Source: Gaeumannomyces sp. JS-464 (taxonomy: Eukaryota > Ascomycota > Sordariomycetes > Magnaporthales > Magnaporthaceae). Taken from it: a stretch of 64,000 nt of DNA. Positions 23,023 to 37,900 of the stretch are shown here, in pieces. A model generated the notes under the pieces. That model was not told the DNA's origin and did no database searches. It saw only the letters and a list, made by a program, of their open reading frames with translations. The position numbers were made by a program, and so were the translations under genes. Where the stretch lies: NCBI GenBank assembly GCA_002197995.1, contig NGZR01000003.1, forward strand, positions 1,426,001-1,490,000. Reading direction: 5' to 3'. Each line of letters starts with the position of its first letter. Positions within the stretch are counted from its first letter, which is position 1.

Positions 23023-25822
23023 TTTCGACCAGCTTTCAATATCAACGACCCGTGGCCATCGGCCTCAAGCCTCGCAATGGCTTTTCTTCCCTTTGTCACC
23101 CAAGCGATTTGATTTTCCCATCCACATAATCCACCTAGACTATTAACGCCGCAATCGTAATCGACACACGCCACGTCATCACGCTTTAATACCCGACACG
23201 TCTCCCTCACTCTCTCTATCATCTATCATTCTTCCATGTCATTTTTCTGGTTATCATTTACATCTTGACGTTGTCTCCCCAAAAATCTCTGCCTTTTTAT
23301 ATGATGTGTCCTATCAATCATATCTATTGTTATTGCTCTGGCGCAGGGGGTCTCTTTTGAGGATACCCAGCTCGCACTCGAGATGAACGAGCGCAAACCA
23401 AAAGAGAGGTCATGATGGCCTCGGGGAAGCCGGAGTCTGGAGGCTTATTCCTGGAGTTTTGGTATTATACCATGGCAGCACCGCTGTACCAACATTTTTA
23501 TCTTTCGCTATCCTTTGTTTTTTCTTTTGTTATCCTTGTATCAACTCGGCGTCAGTCTACATTCTGGCCGACCAATCGGGTATACATGCATACCCTTTGC
23601 TACATTGGGTTCCTGTGCACCAGTCTAGTTAGTCCTTATCTCAGCCCAAGCATGTCAGCAGTTGAGACCAAAATAAGATAAAAATCTACTGAACCCTCTT
23701 GAGAGATCATTACTCGACTCGGCTCTGCCTGCCCTCTCGTGAAATTTTACGCGCTTGCCCAAAACTACATGACATCATCAGCGCTGAACGCTTTAGCTCC
23801 GAGACTATTGGCGCTAAGGCAATTTCCGATGTGAGGCCGGCCTCTTTTTTGCGCCTCACGCCGGCGCCTGAACCTACAACAGAGCGCCTCGTCGATTGGC
23901 GCGCTGAATTCACACGCATGTATGATGTCGGAAAGGACCTAGAGGTACCCAGGTAGCCCCAATAGGCCCTCGTCGGCCTCTTTGCCCGATCCGGCTCGCT
24001 GTATGCGCATCAGCAGCTCATCTCCCCTCCTCCCGCCCCGTCTTCCTCCTCATCTCCGCTCTTACGCGGTCGACAAGCGCCGCACGAGGGCCTTAGGTTG
24101 GGGGAAATCTCCAGGGTTGGAAAAATAGGGAGTAGGGACTTTCCGCCTTTGGGTCGGGCTCCCCTCCGCACGCATTTTGGCTTTTGCAAACCCAGACGCA
24201 AATCAGCAATGTCGAGAACCGCTATGCGGCCGATCTTGGATGCAACCTTCTTCTTTTTCGAGCATTGCCAACACCTCAATTACGTTTTCTGACAAATGGG
24301 TGTTTGTATGTTTGTGTGTGTGTGGGGGGAAAACAAGTTTTCGACGGTGTTTTGCATAATGCAAATTTCCAAACATTCAAGATTCTCGCACATCAAAATC
24401 ACAAACACGCGCCTCTCTTTTATCCAGCCCGGTTTTTTTTTTTGTCGGTTCTTGCCGGGCTGTGTTTGTTGTGTGTGTGTATGCACGCACACATCTGTGG
24501 AGACGGAGGGAGGTCCCGTTGTTCTGTGGTTTTCGCGTAATTTACCCACCCCCTTCCTTGTCTGGCCCGCCGCGCGTCAACGCGGCCCCCCCCCCCAGCG
24601 ACAAGCTGGTCAACCTCCGAGTGGCATCATCATGGGAGCAACAAAGGAAGCGAACAAAACCCCCCATTCTTCAAGGGATGAGATGGCGAGTATTGGGAGA
24701 GCACAGGGACCGAGTAAAACAAAAAAGGCCGAGGACGGTGTTCGCCTAGCTTCGACTCTACCATGGTAATCGACGGGCTAGGGTGTGTGTGTGTCCCTGG
24801 TTAGGAGGCGGATCCCCGTTCCCGGCCCCGGCGCCCCGGCCGTCTTGACGGGATCGCCGGGTCTGTCAGTACAACATACATATGCATCTAGGGCAGGGCC
24901 AAGGCGCCCGGCACAGCGGGTTGGCTGGCTGGAGCGGTTGGCTGGGCTGGGCGCGCCGGGGAAAGACATCCATCGGCGGCAGGGTGGCATTGGGCCAGCA
25001 CTCTGGGCATGATGGAGACTCCTGGCTTGGTCTTCGCCCACCCGTCACCTCCTTTCATTATGGCACACCGGCCTGGTGGGACCCGGGGTTGTTCAATCAT
25101 CGCGGCAATCGTAAGGTTGAACTTTCAAAGCAGCTTTTGCATATGCTATTCTGGGGTGTCTTGCCTTGCACGCGCCCACAAGACGAAAATTAAAGGGGTT
25201 GAAGGAGGCGAGGCGAAGGTCGGACAGATGGATAACAATGGGACCACCACGGCCTTGTGCCGATGCAAGCGAGAATCTGCACTGCCGTATAAATGGCCGT
25301 GCTGCATCAGCAATGTGCATGCATCCCCATTCACACAAATACACCGAGGGCTGGCCCGCACTCACTACTCTTGTTTCCGGATTGTGCACCTCTTGTCCAT
25401 CTTACACTTCTTTCCGTCCCTCGCTTGGCAGCGCGAGAACAGAGGGAGAACAAGAACCCCGATCGACAGACGCGGCGTTGGCGCGTCTTGATTGCTTTAT
25501 CCATCGTCATTTTCTTTGGTATCTCCCATCCTATTGGACTCCCGAGAGGCAATACAAGAAGATCGTACGGGTGTTAAAGATGAAGAAAAGAGATACAAAG
25601 GATGAAACCCAAGAAGAAGCCTTGCCAAAACAACAAAATCTTCACCATCAACCATCAATAGGGAAAATGACACAGTCGCGAGACTTTCGCGGCTCATTAC
25701 CATCCACAGCTTCCAGGCAGAGACAGACATCAGCGATATTGGGCAGCTGCCGAGAGGCGAGAAAACCAGTACAAGCATCGACGAGAACTGGAAGCGACCG
25801 GAATAACAAGATCGCGCGACCA
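23023..25822. other. Gene-free spacer
   Basis: The 3' flanks of two convergent genes. It contains TG-rich stretches (about 24301-24330 and 24465-24485), a C run near 24587-24597, and the imperfect palindrome 'cctagaggtacccaggtag' at 23938-23956. No supportable coding region was seen. Confidence 0.55.
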
Positions 25823-27688
<1,866 letters not shown>

Positions 27689-29408
27689 CTTGACGTCGCT
27701 TGCTGGGGATCGGGGAGGGGCCCGTGGCAGGGCGGGCAGGGGTTCGCTCAGTCGTGTTTGGATCGTAGTTGTCGATCTGGGCACTCGCTTCGTGGATTGG
27801 GATGATGGCCGACAGCAGCAAAGCACTCGCCGCAAATGGCGAATCAGTAGGGAAGGGAGCGCGAGGGAAAGAGAGAGGGGCGAGAGGTTGCGGTTTTGTT
27901 TTCAGAGTAAGCCCGCCCAAGCGAGCGGCTGAGAGCTGAGCCTGGCTGGGGTTATTTTATTTGCCTGCTGGGAGCACGGTGGGTGGGCGTAGCGGTAGTG
28001 GAGGGAGACTGCATCAGAGCCGCCGTTGGCAGGCAGCCTGCGTCTTGGTCGGGCGGGCTGTGGTGGAGCCCAGAAGGAGGGGACCAACAAAGGCGACCAA
28101 CAAAGGAGACCACACGCGTGCGGGCTAGTGACAAGCGGCGGCTGGTTGCGCAGCGCGCTGCTTGTGCTGCAGGCGAGCGAGGAGGAACGCGAACAGCCAC
28201 AGTCGACCGATCCTTTTTGGGGGTCAGGCTGTCCTGCTGTGTTTCGTTTTGTGATGCGGGCTCGCCGATCGCGTTGGCTCTCCCTGCCACGCTGACCTGC
28301 TCGTCTGGGCGGGATATGGCTGTCAATCTGAAGATCCGATTGCAGCGTGTTACCGCCGGCTTCCATGCGAGGCGAGCTCTCGAGTGTGAAGATCGAATGC
28401 CTGGTCGCTGCCTGGGACGGGAAGCACCTACACAGTAAGCTGCGGTGCTGTGTATGCTCAGCCTTCCACCCACAGGGAGGGGTCGACCGAAACGGCTGGC
28501 TGACCCCGCGGGGCAGACAGGCGGGCAGGCTCGTGCTCGGGCCTTTTGGCCTATAAGGGAGCACTGACGGGGACCTCCCGACCAGCAAAACTGCGCCATA
28601 TCCATTGTTGAGGTACCGCGCTAGCCCCTTTGATGCCTGTCTCGGGAAGGTAGGCCTGGCGGCAATAGGGCTGGAGACTCGGCGGGACCCCATCTGCGTC
28701 GGGTCGGTTTGCCTGCAAATCAATCGTCACATCAACGACGCCCAACTCTCCGGCTAACACGCAGGGGAGTCGGAGATTCCGGACGCAATCTGCCAAGACT
28801 GTCGAAGGCACCCGGAGCCAATACCCAGCAGGACATACAGGACCGGTACCTATCAGCTGCCAGCTAAGCTGGCCAAACAAGCGGGCCACCAACCTTCCTC
28901 CTGACCTCCCTGCGCTGCAGCAAGCCAGGCGCCTGAGACAGCCAAACAAACCTGCCAGCCCGGCCTTTTTGCTTTCTTGGGCTTGCTCCTGTCTGCCCTC
29001 CGCGCTACTTGTCGACCAAGGGTTCCCCGTCACTCCGAAACAGTGCAAAAGACCACCCTTAGTCGTCGCCGCCCTTTCGCACCCCGCGCCGCCAAAACTT
29101 GACTCCCTGACAACCCGAGGCCATCCAGCTCGCTGCCCAGAGCGTTTCTGGCGCGCTCTCCCATCCATCTTGGAGATTCGGCCCCGTGCAGCTCAGACCG
29201 AGGCTGGCTTGCCTCGACTTCCTTTGACTAGCTGCCGGTACACTTACCTTGCCGCCATCTTTCCTGATTACTTCTCGACACCCCCAGCTCGCCCCACGGC
29301 CTGTGTGCTGGCACCCTCCGACGCGCGTGTGAGCGAGGACCTACCTAAGCAGCCGCCGCTCGGATAGTGTGCCCTTCGCTGTTGCACCGGCGACACAGCA
29401 TCACAACC
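27689..29408. other. Divergent spacer between the CaMK and E2 genes
   Basis: A 1.7-kb shared upstream region of two divergently transcribed genes. Several overlapping open frames exist on both strands with no preferred one, and no element stands out. Confidence 0.5.
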
Positions 29409-30157
29409 ATGACCACCTTCGCCACCAAGAGACTCAGCAAGGAGCTTCAAAAGGTATACCAAAGCCGGCTCTGCTCTCGCCCGATTTTTTTGCTGTTCGG
29501 GAATGATAATGGCACGTTTTCTCGTGCGAAACGTCCCGATCTAACCCCGGCGTCTCGCATATCACAGATCCGAAATGGCCTGCCTCCCGGGATCGAGCTC
29601 ATCTCGGCCGAGGACTTCGAGGAGTGGACGCTAGACATTCAGGTCCTCGACAGCAACCCACTCTATGCCAACCAGATTTACAGGTTGAAATTCAAATTCG
29701 GCGCCTCGTATCCCATCGGTTCGTTTTACCCACCACCTGGCGCATAGCGCATAGCGTGGCTTTTTACCTTTGTCTTGCCTTGTCATGGGGCGCAAAGCGC
29801 TTGATATCACCGTGGTGTTTCCCCGCCATGCTTATTGCGTCCCCTCATGGATTTTCTCGACTAACCGCATCGCCGACCGGCTCTCCAGAACCGCCCGAGG
29901 TCGTCTTCTCAAAGCTCGCGGACCGCCCTATCCCAATCCACCCTCATATTTACTCTAACGGCATCATCTGTCTGGATCTGCTTGGCCAACAGGGCTGGAG
30001 TCCCGTCCAGAACGTAGAGAGCGTCTGCATGAGCCTTCAAAGCATGCTGACGGGCAACACAAAGAACGAACGTCCGCCTGGAGACGAGGAGTTTGTCAGA
30101 GGCAACCGACAACGACCGAAGGATATCGACTTTTACTACCACGATAACAATGTATGA
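29409..30157 (+). CDS. UBE2W-type ubiquitin-conjugating enzyme E2
   Basis: Three exons (29409-29453, 29568-29718, 29889-30157) give 154 aa, matching UBE2W-class E2s. The product starts MTTFATKRLSKELQKIRNGL. The beta-sheet segment 'QIYRLKFKFGASYPIEPPEV' leads to the active-site region 'IPIHPHIYSNGIICLDLLG', with the catalytic Cys in 'IICLDLL', then 'GWSPVQNVESVCMSLQSMLT' and a tail ending 'DFYYHDNNV'. The usual E2 'HPN' is 'HPH' and the end 'YHDNNV' parallels 'YHDDTC' of human UBE2W. In animals this class attaches ubiquitin to protein N termini; whether that holds here is inference. Introns start GTATAC and GTTCGT. No frame correction is needed. Confidence 0.9.
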
Positions 30158-31080
30158 GTTCTCATCGTGTGTGCATTGTTGTCGCCGGAGGTCGGATGAG
30201 GAAATCAATGCCGACAGAAGGAAAGTGAGAGAAAAGGAACCAGGACCCTACGGCGGCAGAGTCACATTGAAAAACATCTCTTGCCTCCCACCGATCGGTG
30301 ACCGCCTGTCGCTACTGCTAACCAACCCTTCTGCCCTACCTTTGCTTACTTTTCTACTACTCTTTCTACCCGGGCTGGCGCATGGTGTCGGGCGATGGGC
30401 GTTGGTGATATCGAGGCCAAGACAGTGCCTCCAACTTTATTTTCCTTTGTCCTCTTCTTCCCGCCATCGGACGGGAAACTGCATCAAACAACGGGGTTCA
30501 AGACTAGGCTCACATGGGAAAGCGACTGAGAGGTTTGTTGAGCATATTACTTTTGCGGTCTGCAGCGCCGCGGGAGAAGATTGCATTGGCGGCGAGAATC
30601 CCTTACGTTTTCGCACTCGCATACGTTCAGCGTTCACGCTTTGCTTCCTTCGGCAGTGCAACAGCAGTTTTCGTTTGTTCACGTGTGCCCTACGGGAGGG
30701 AGGGGAAAAAAAAAAGGAAAAACTGTATATACCCGTTACATGTTCAAAAGCCACCGCACGTACAAGAGAATCTTGGCCTTACATCCTTTCTTTCGATTTG
30801 GCAATACTTGCACGCCGCAAGCACTGCGCATTGCATGCCCGTGATCGTGATTCAAAAAGCCAAGTCCCATTAGGTTGGTGTGGAGCCGCAACAAGCAAGA
30901 GACCCACAACGGCATTACGTCGCGAGCTTGACCGACCGTGCTCCCCTGGCTCGCAAGCTTGTCCCGCCACGCTAGGCTCCCAGGCAGGCAAACTGGCGGT
31001 GGTCGCTGCGCGTCAATCCGACCAAGGCACACGCCCGCCGGAGCTCCAGTCCTCACCACCTCCCAAATGGAGGGCTCGCA
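30158..31080. other. Spacer between the E2 gene and vps33
   Basis: A long plus-strand frame (30093-31124) runs across this stretch but overlaps both neighbouring genes in a different frame and matches no family. It is treated as chance. The spacer probably holds the E2 3' UTR and the vps33 promoter. Confidence 0.55.
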
Positions 31081-33464
31081 ATGGCTCCTCATGTGGGATT
31101 CGACACCGACCAGGTCAGAGATAAGGCCCGGAAGGACCTCCTCTACCTGCTAGAAGGAGTGAGTAAGACGCGCTCCCTTGCAGGGCCGCAGCTGGGTAGC
31201 TGAGGCTCCTCGCAGAGATCTGGCCTGGCTGTGTTGGTGCCTCGGCAGTCGCAAAAAAGTCCTCTCGACATTGACGCCGCTGACTCGAGCGAGCTGCAGG
31301 TCCGCGGGAAGAAAAACCTGGTGATCGAGCGCAGCCTCGCAGGACCGATTGGGCTCGTCGTCAAGGTCTCGACGCTCCAGGACTATGGCGTCGACAAGTT
31401 CTACTTCCTGGAGAGCAAGAACGTCGGGACCAACCAGCGCAACGTCGTCTTCGTCGCCAGGGGCGAGTGCGCGCGCAACGCACAGGAAATAGCAGGTCGG
31501 TACACGTCTCTCCCCAAATCCTCGCGACCCCCATTTCACTCCCTGGCTCAAAAGTAGACACCGTTGAATCCTACCTCCGCTCCTCGGTCGTCAGTCAACG
31601 AGCCACAGATCAATCGCTCAGCGAAAACTGGGCCGGCGCGTTCCTATGGCGTCTCGAAGGTTGAAAGACATGCCGTGGTATGCCATCATAACGTGCTGAC
31701 AATTCCTCGTCCCCTGCAGATGAGATTCGCCGGCTGCAGCGTGAAAGCCAGACTGGCCATGACTTCCATATCTTCTGGGTGCCTCGCCGCACCTCAATGT
31801 CGGATACGCTTCTGGAGGAGGCTGGTGTGCTGGGCGATGTGAACGTATCGGAGCTCCCGCTCTACTTCTTCCCGCTCGACAAGGATGTGCTCTCGCTCGA
31901 GCTCGATGATTCATTTAGGGACCTGTATCTGGCAAACGACCCGACCCCGACTTTTTTGCTTGCACGTGCTCTAATGGGTATTCAGCAGAAGCATGGCTTA
32001 TTCCCGCGCATCATCGGCAAGGGCGAAAACGCTAGACGCGTGGCGGCCATGCTGGCGCGCATGCGTCAGGAGCTCCTGGCGGGCGAGGACGCGGGCGACA
32101 AGATTGGGCTGAATCCGAGCACGACCACCGAGAGCGTTATCATTATCGACCGCGAGGTCGACCCAGTCACCCCCCTTCTCACGCAGCTCACCTACGAGGG
32201 TCTTATAGACGAGGTCTTCGAGATCCATCATAACCAAGCCGACGTCGATTCGACCGTTGTTGGTGTCGGCCCCCAGGCTGCGCAGGGCGCCACCTCGACC
32301 CAGTCCGCGGTGGGCGGCGCGACGCCCTCGCGCAAGCGCAAAATCCAGCTCGATTCGTCCGACAAGCTGTTCGAGCAGCTCCGCGATGCAAACTTCTCCA
32401 CCGTAGGACCGCTCCTCAACAAGGTTGCCCGCCGCCTCAGAAGCGACTATGACAGCAGGCACGCAACCAACACGACTGCCGAGCTCAGAGCGTTTGTGCA
32501 GATGCTACCGGCTTACCAAGCTGAGCAGGCCAGCCTCAAGATACACACTGGTCTGGCTGAGGAGATCATCAGTCACACACGCACGGACCTGTTCCTGAAG
32601 CTGCTCGAGGTGGAGCAGAACCTGACGTTTGGGTTCGAGCCGGGCATGGAGGCGATCGAGGAGCTTATAGCTTGTGACACTCCGTTGCCCAAGGTCCTCC
32701 GGCTGCTCTGCGTCTACTCGTGCCTGTCGGGCGGCATACTATTCAAGGACTACGAACATCTCAAGCGGCTGGTGCTTGAGGGATACGGGTACCAGCACCT
32801 GCTGACTCTACACAACCTCGAGAAGCTGCAACTTTTCCTGTCCAGGACCTCGCCTCTGGCCCACATGATATCCATGACTGGCGGTGGCGGCGCGGTAGCC
32901 TCGGCTGGCGGAGCGGCGGCCGGCACCAAGACCAACTACGCGTATCTGCGCAAGCAGCTCAAGCTCAACGTTGAAGAGGTGAACGAGAACGACCCGCACG
33001 ACGTCGCGTACACGTATTGCGGGTACGCGCCGCTGTCAATTCGATTGGTGCAGTGTGTGCTTCAGAAGCAGTACCTCCTGTCCGTCACTAGGGGCAATGG
33101 CGTGACCGGGGCGAGCGCAGGCGTCGGCGGGGCAGGCGGCTGGAAAGGGTTCGACGACGCCGTAAAGCATGCCCGTGGCCCTGCGTTCGACGAGGTGCAG
33201 AAGGGCGAGGACAAGGCGGTTAAGGCGCGCGCGCTCCTGTCCGGCAGCGGAGAGCGCAAGACGGTCTTCGTCGTCTTCGTGGGCGGCATCACCTTCACTG
33301 AGATCGCGGCTTTGAGGTTTATCGCTAAGAAGGAAGAGGCTCGGATCAATATCGTCATATGCACGACCTCGATAATAAGTGGGAACAAGGTGATGGCGGC
33401 AGCGATTGAGAAGGGGTCATTCGAGAAGAAGGAGGGAGCGCAGGTGGCAGCCGAGACTGCCTGA
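31081..33464 (+). CDS. vps33: Vps33, Sec1/Munc18 subunit of HOPS/CORVET
   Basis: Three exons (31081-31158, 31300-31495, 31720-33464) give 672 aa. The start MAPHVGFDTDQVRDKARKDL leads into 'GKKNLVIERSLAGPIGLVVK', 'GVDKFYFLESKNV', 'RRLQRESQTGHDFHIFWVPR', 'SELPLYFFPLDKDVLSLEL', 'ESVIIIDREVDPVTPLLTQL' (the SM-protein core), 'KLFEQLRDANFSTVGPLLNK', 'IHTGLAEEI', and the C-terminal 'VFVVFVGGITFTEIAALRFI'. The 'KLFEQLRDANF' and 'GGITFTEIAALRFIAKKEE' blocks point to Vps33 rather than Vps45 or Sly1. It chaperones SNARE assembly at endosome and vacuole fusion within HOPS/CORVET. Intron 1 has a second in-frame acceptor ending at 31248, whose use would insert 17 residues. No frame correction is needed. 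Confidence 0.93.
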
Positions 33465-34915
33465 GAGAGGCATCGCTCAGGTAAGCGGAAAGTGACCGTC
33501 TTTGACATGCCATCAATAAACGGCCTTTACTTTGTTGGGCTTTGCAATTTTGTTTCGAGTGCCGCACTATGTGAAGCAGATCGACTGGTTAGCCAGAGAT
33601 AGCCGCCGTCCTATCTCTCAGTTCATTGTCCTCAGTGTCTTTGTGACCCAGCAGGCAAAATTAGAGGCAATCACGCCTTAGGCTGCGAGGTTTTCGAAAA
33701 CCTGCTGCTTTGCACCTGCAGAACACGATCGGTCTGTGATTTGCACACCTTTTCTGGCCAGGCAGTTTGGAGGCCCCCATGTTCTGTGGTGGTCCAGCCG
33801 GGAGTCAAATCCCAGGGGCTCACGTGATGCATCTATCCTCTTTTTTCCCTCCCAGGGTGTGGCCCGGCGCATCCATCCATAGGCACAGCTCCGCTCCTCG
33901 AATTTGCACTTACTGCCGGCCGAGACGAGACAATCCAACACCACCAAGCGAATCCCCGGCTTACTGGCCCTCCATTTTGCCGTGAGGCTCGTCGATGATT
34001 GATTGGGCTATTATCTCCTGACTTTTCATTTTCTTCTCTTCTCACCCTTCACCTCCAAATACTTTCCAATCCCCTCCATTCTGGCGACGGTGGATCAGGT
34101 GACCCCAGCCAATGTCCAATGCGCCGGGCTCGAGCAGCACCCCTCCCCCATAGAACACATTCGCGACCATTGCCATCGACGACTGCCCTCCTCGCTTGTT
34201 AAGCCGTGAGGTCCGAAGACAGACAGCCGTTTCTCGGCTTGGTCCAGCCCGGTGCTACCCATCTCCATACCATAGGTAGGTGAGGGAGGATTCCTGCTAT
34301 TCGGTTGCCGCTGCATGCCTCCATATCTTCCTCACACACATACACACTCTCTCCCTATCTCCCTCCTTCTGTGTCGGTCAGGCCTTGTCATATGACTGAT
34401 GGGGCCCGCTTGGTCTTTTGCTGTTATAAAAATCCATAACACACTTGCCTTTGATACATATACTTGCCTCTTTCTTCTGCTGTTCATTTATTCCTGCCGT
34501 GACACGCCACATGCCCCTTTCTGCGAATAAAGCCCAATCAGGCTCGTCAAGGGAAGCGCTAATGATAGTCATGCCCCTGCAGCAGAAATCCGAGTTGTTC
34601 GGTTCAGTTTGGAGTCGACCGGGCACTCCATTGATCGCTACCGTCTTGGGTTCAATTGGCAGCGCTGATACCATCAAATGGGATCTGCCGTCAAGGGGCC
34701 ACAGAGCCTCCTCGACCCATAACACACGCCGTCTCCCCCACAAGCAACACTCGGACTGCCCAGGCCGCCACTGTTTGATATAGCACTTATCAGACACCCC
34801 TTTTAAGACCTAGACGGCGCAATCACGTCTCCCGCGCTTCCTGAGCGCCGCCACAGGCCGGCCTGACCCTTCCGCCCTATAACGCCTACTTGCTCCGTGC
34901 CATCTCACCGACACG
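33465..34915. other. Spacer between vps33 and the LSD1-like gene
   Basis: No supportable coding region. A TCACGTGA-type E-box lies near 33821. A palindromic half 'ataggtaggtga' occurs near 34272, and pyrimidine-rich leader-like DNA near 34015-34075 and 34320-34375. Confidence 0.5.
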
Positions 34916-37900
34916 ATGGGAAGAGGCTCAGCCCGTCGGGCAAGGGAATCGGCTGGGATAGGAAAGAGAATGTCAACGAGGTCAACAAGATCCAAGGGTT
35001 TGGACTTGGACTCCCACATACTAGCCTCACCACCTTCATTACGCAAGAGAAAGCCGCCAGGCGGCAGTCCGGGCCGCCCACACTCCCAACCCCATGTCGA
35101 AGACAGTATATTGCCAGTCGATCTAGGTACTCCTGACGCACCCGACACACTCGAACGTGGCATCGAGCGGAGTATATCCAGCAGCGCCGGCGCTGAGGTT
35201 ATTGTTCCGGAAATTGTTGTTAAAACCGACGATATGGAGATGATGGACCTCCAGGAATCGGACGCTATGTCCACGCCACAGGACAATCTCAGGTGTGTTT
35301 TCATCTCCAACTACACATTGTTCTAACCGTGCTCAATTCCCACCATTCCCATTTGATCCTTCTTGTCCTGTCATTTCCGCTGCAATTTTTAATATCCGCA
35401 CGGAAAATACCGAAAACCTTGACGATGCTATCATCTTGTGTCACGTTCTCTGTTCTATTTCCTCCCGCTGGTGATACGCCAGCCATTTGCCCTCTCCCCA
35501 TATGTCTTGGAAGAGTCGCTTGCCCGTCCTTTCCTTTGAACCCGGCGTGGTAAAGCGGGTTTGTTGTCATCTTCTACTCCAATCAATACTACATATCTCT
35601 CCCTATGTTATCACATCACCCTAGGCACTTGTCCTTCTGGCTGACCTTCGAACAGTCCATTACCCATAAGTGCCGATCCACAATGCCTCTCAAAACAACT
35701 TGTGTCTGTTATGGCGGAAGAAGATAGCAATACGGGACCGTCATTCTCGTCCTCCATGTCGGCCTTGAGCGAACAATCGGACCTGTCATCCGTCCCGCCC
35801 TCGGTCTCTAGTAAGGCCACCACGCCCGTTGACTTGGACGGACCGAAGGACATCCCTCCTCCCGGCACCATAGCTCCTCGGGAAGAGCTAGTGCAAGAAG
35901 AAGAGGAACCGTACGAAGAAGAAAGCAAGCGCAAAGTGAAGAAGTAAAGGAGGAGCGGGGCGAGGAAGCGCACGCAGAAGTTTGCAGAGAAACGCATGAA
36001 GAGCAGGAGGAAGAACAAGCGGCGAACCAAACACTAAATGAACAGCCTCGCGAAATCTTTCTTCCTCCTGCAACCACCGAACCTGAGCCCTCCCGGCCGC
36101 CTCCCCCTCGGCCCATATTCCGGGTTAGGGACGGTGCGAACCGCCGATACGACGTGCGACCCAAGAACTCCATCCCGACGGACCTTTCGCCGCAGGAATA
36201 TGCTGTCCAGTGTATCGGGTCCGCTGAGTCTTCTAGGCTCAACCCGTACGCCTTGCATCAAGAGGAGTACCTGATGCTGAGGGATCACATCAGCTTGGCG
36301 CAGATTACCACATATCTCAACATCCGCAACGGCATTTTGAGGCTTTGGGTTCGCAACCCAACAATATCAATCACTCGTGAAGAAGCGATCGGCTGTGCCA
36401 AGGACAGTCGCTGGTTTGACGTAGCGAATCTCTGTTTCGACTGGCTCGTTCGGGCGGGATACATCAACTTTGGTTGTTGCGAGATCCGTCAGTCCAGGAA
36501 ACCGCACGCAATCAAAGAGGGAGATGCCCCGGGTTTAAAGAGGAGGACCGTGGTCGTTATCGGGGCCGGTCTGTCTGGTCTTGGGTGTGCCAGGCAGCTC
36601 CAGGGGCTGTTCGTGCAGTATGCTAAGCGCTTCCGCGAACGGGGCGAGCAGCCCCAAGGGTTGTGGTCCTGGAGGGAAGGAATCGTGTCGGTGGCAGAGT
36701 CTATTCGCGGCCCTTTCGGACAAGGCCCGCGGTAGAGCCGGCCGCATTTCATGGGAAACGCTACACGGCTGAGATGGGCGGCATGATCGTTACGGGCTTC
36801 GAGAGGGGCAACCCAATCAACATACTTGTCAGGGGCCAGCTCGGGCTTGCCTACCACGCCCTCAGGTCAGATGCCACGCTCATCACCATCTACGACTCCG
36901 ACGGCAAGCCGGTAGATACTGCCCGGGATCAGCTTGTCGAGAAGCTGTATAACGACTGCTTAGACCGGGTCAGTGAGTACAAGTGGAAACTGCCCTTGCC
37001 CAAGCTCCTTCAGGGAAATAGGGACCTGATAGACGACGGGAAGGACAGCTTTGCCGAGCTACACAAGACCATCAGCTACGTGGAGGAGATGACAGCCGCG
37101 CAGCCTCATGCGCTTCCAGTCTCGGAGCAGAACATCGCGCCCAGAATCGACATGGTACCGGTATCGTCAGACCGTGTGACTGGGAGGGTCCACGTCGAGC
37201 CAGGAGTCCCAGGGGCTACCAAGGCTGCGCACAAGGCAAAGCTCATGGGGTGGACCCTTAAACAGGGCGTTGATGAGGACAAGGACATCGACTTGGACCC
37301 TGCGACCAAGGCACCTGGCGCAACCCTCGGCTCGGTGCTCGACGATGCTATTCTGCAGTACAACGACCTGGTCGACATCTGCCCCCAGGACATGCGCCTC
37401 GTCAACTGGCACATCGCAAACCTGGAGTACAGTAATGCCAGAAATCTGAATCAGCTGAGCCTCGAAGGCTGGGACATGGATGTAGGCAACGAGTGGGAAG
37501 GGAGGCATTCCATGATAGTGGGCGGCTACCAGAGCTTGGCGACTGGTCTTGCTCAATTCCCATCGCCTCTGGACATCCAGTACAAGAAGGCGGTACGGTC
37601 CATAACGGCTCTGCCGCCGAGTTCCTCGTCCGCGGAAGACGGGGAGCCTCACGCCCGGACGGGGGTCTCTACAAGATCGGGTGCGAGGATGGTTCCGTTA
37701 TCGAGGCCGACTACGTTGTCAACTCGATCCCTCTCGGTGTTCTAAAACATGGTGATGTCGAGTTTGACCCACCACTCCCCCAGTGGAAAACTGAGGCCAT
37801 TGAGCGGCTGGGCTATGGCGTCCTGAACAAGATCATCCTGGTTTATGACAGGGCATTCTGGGAAGCGGACAAGGATATTTTCGGCGTGCTGCGACAACCG

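Noticed and set aside
30093..31124. 343-codon plus-strand frame between the E2 gene and vps33
   Set aside because: It overlaps the E2 3' end and the vps33 start in another frame, has low-complexity composition and matches no family.
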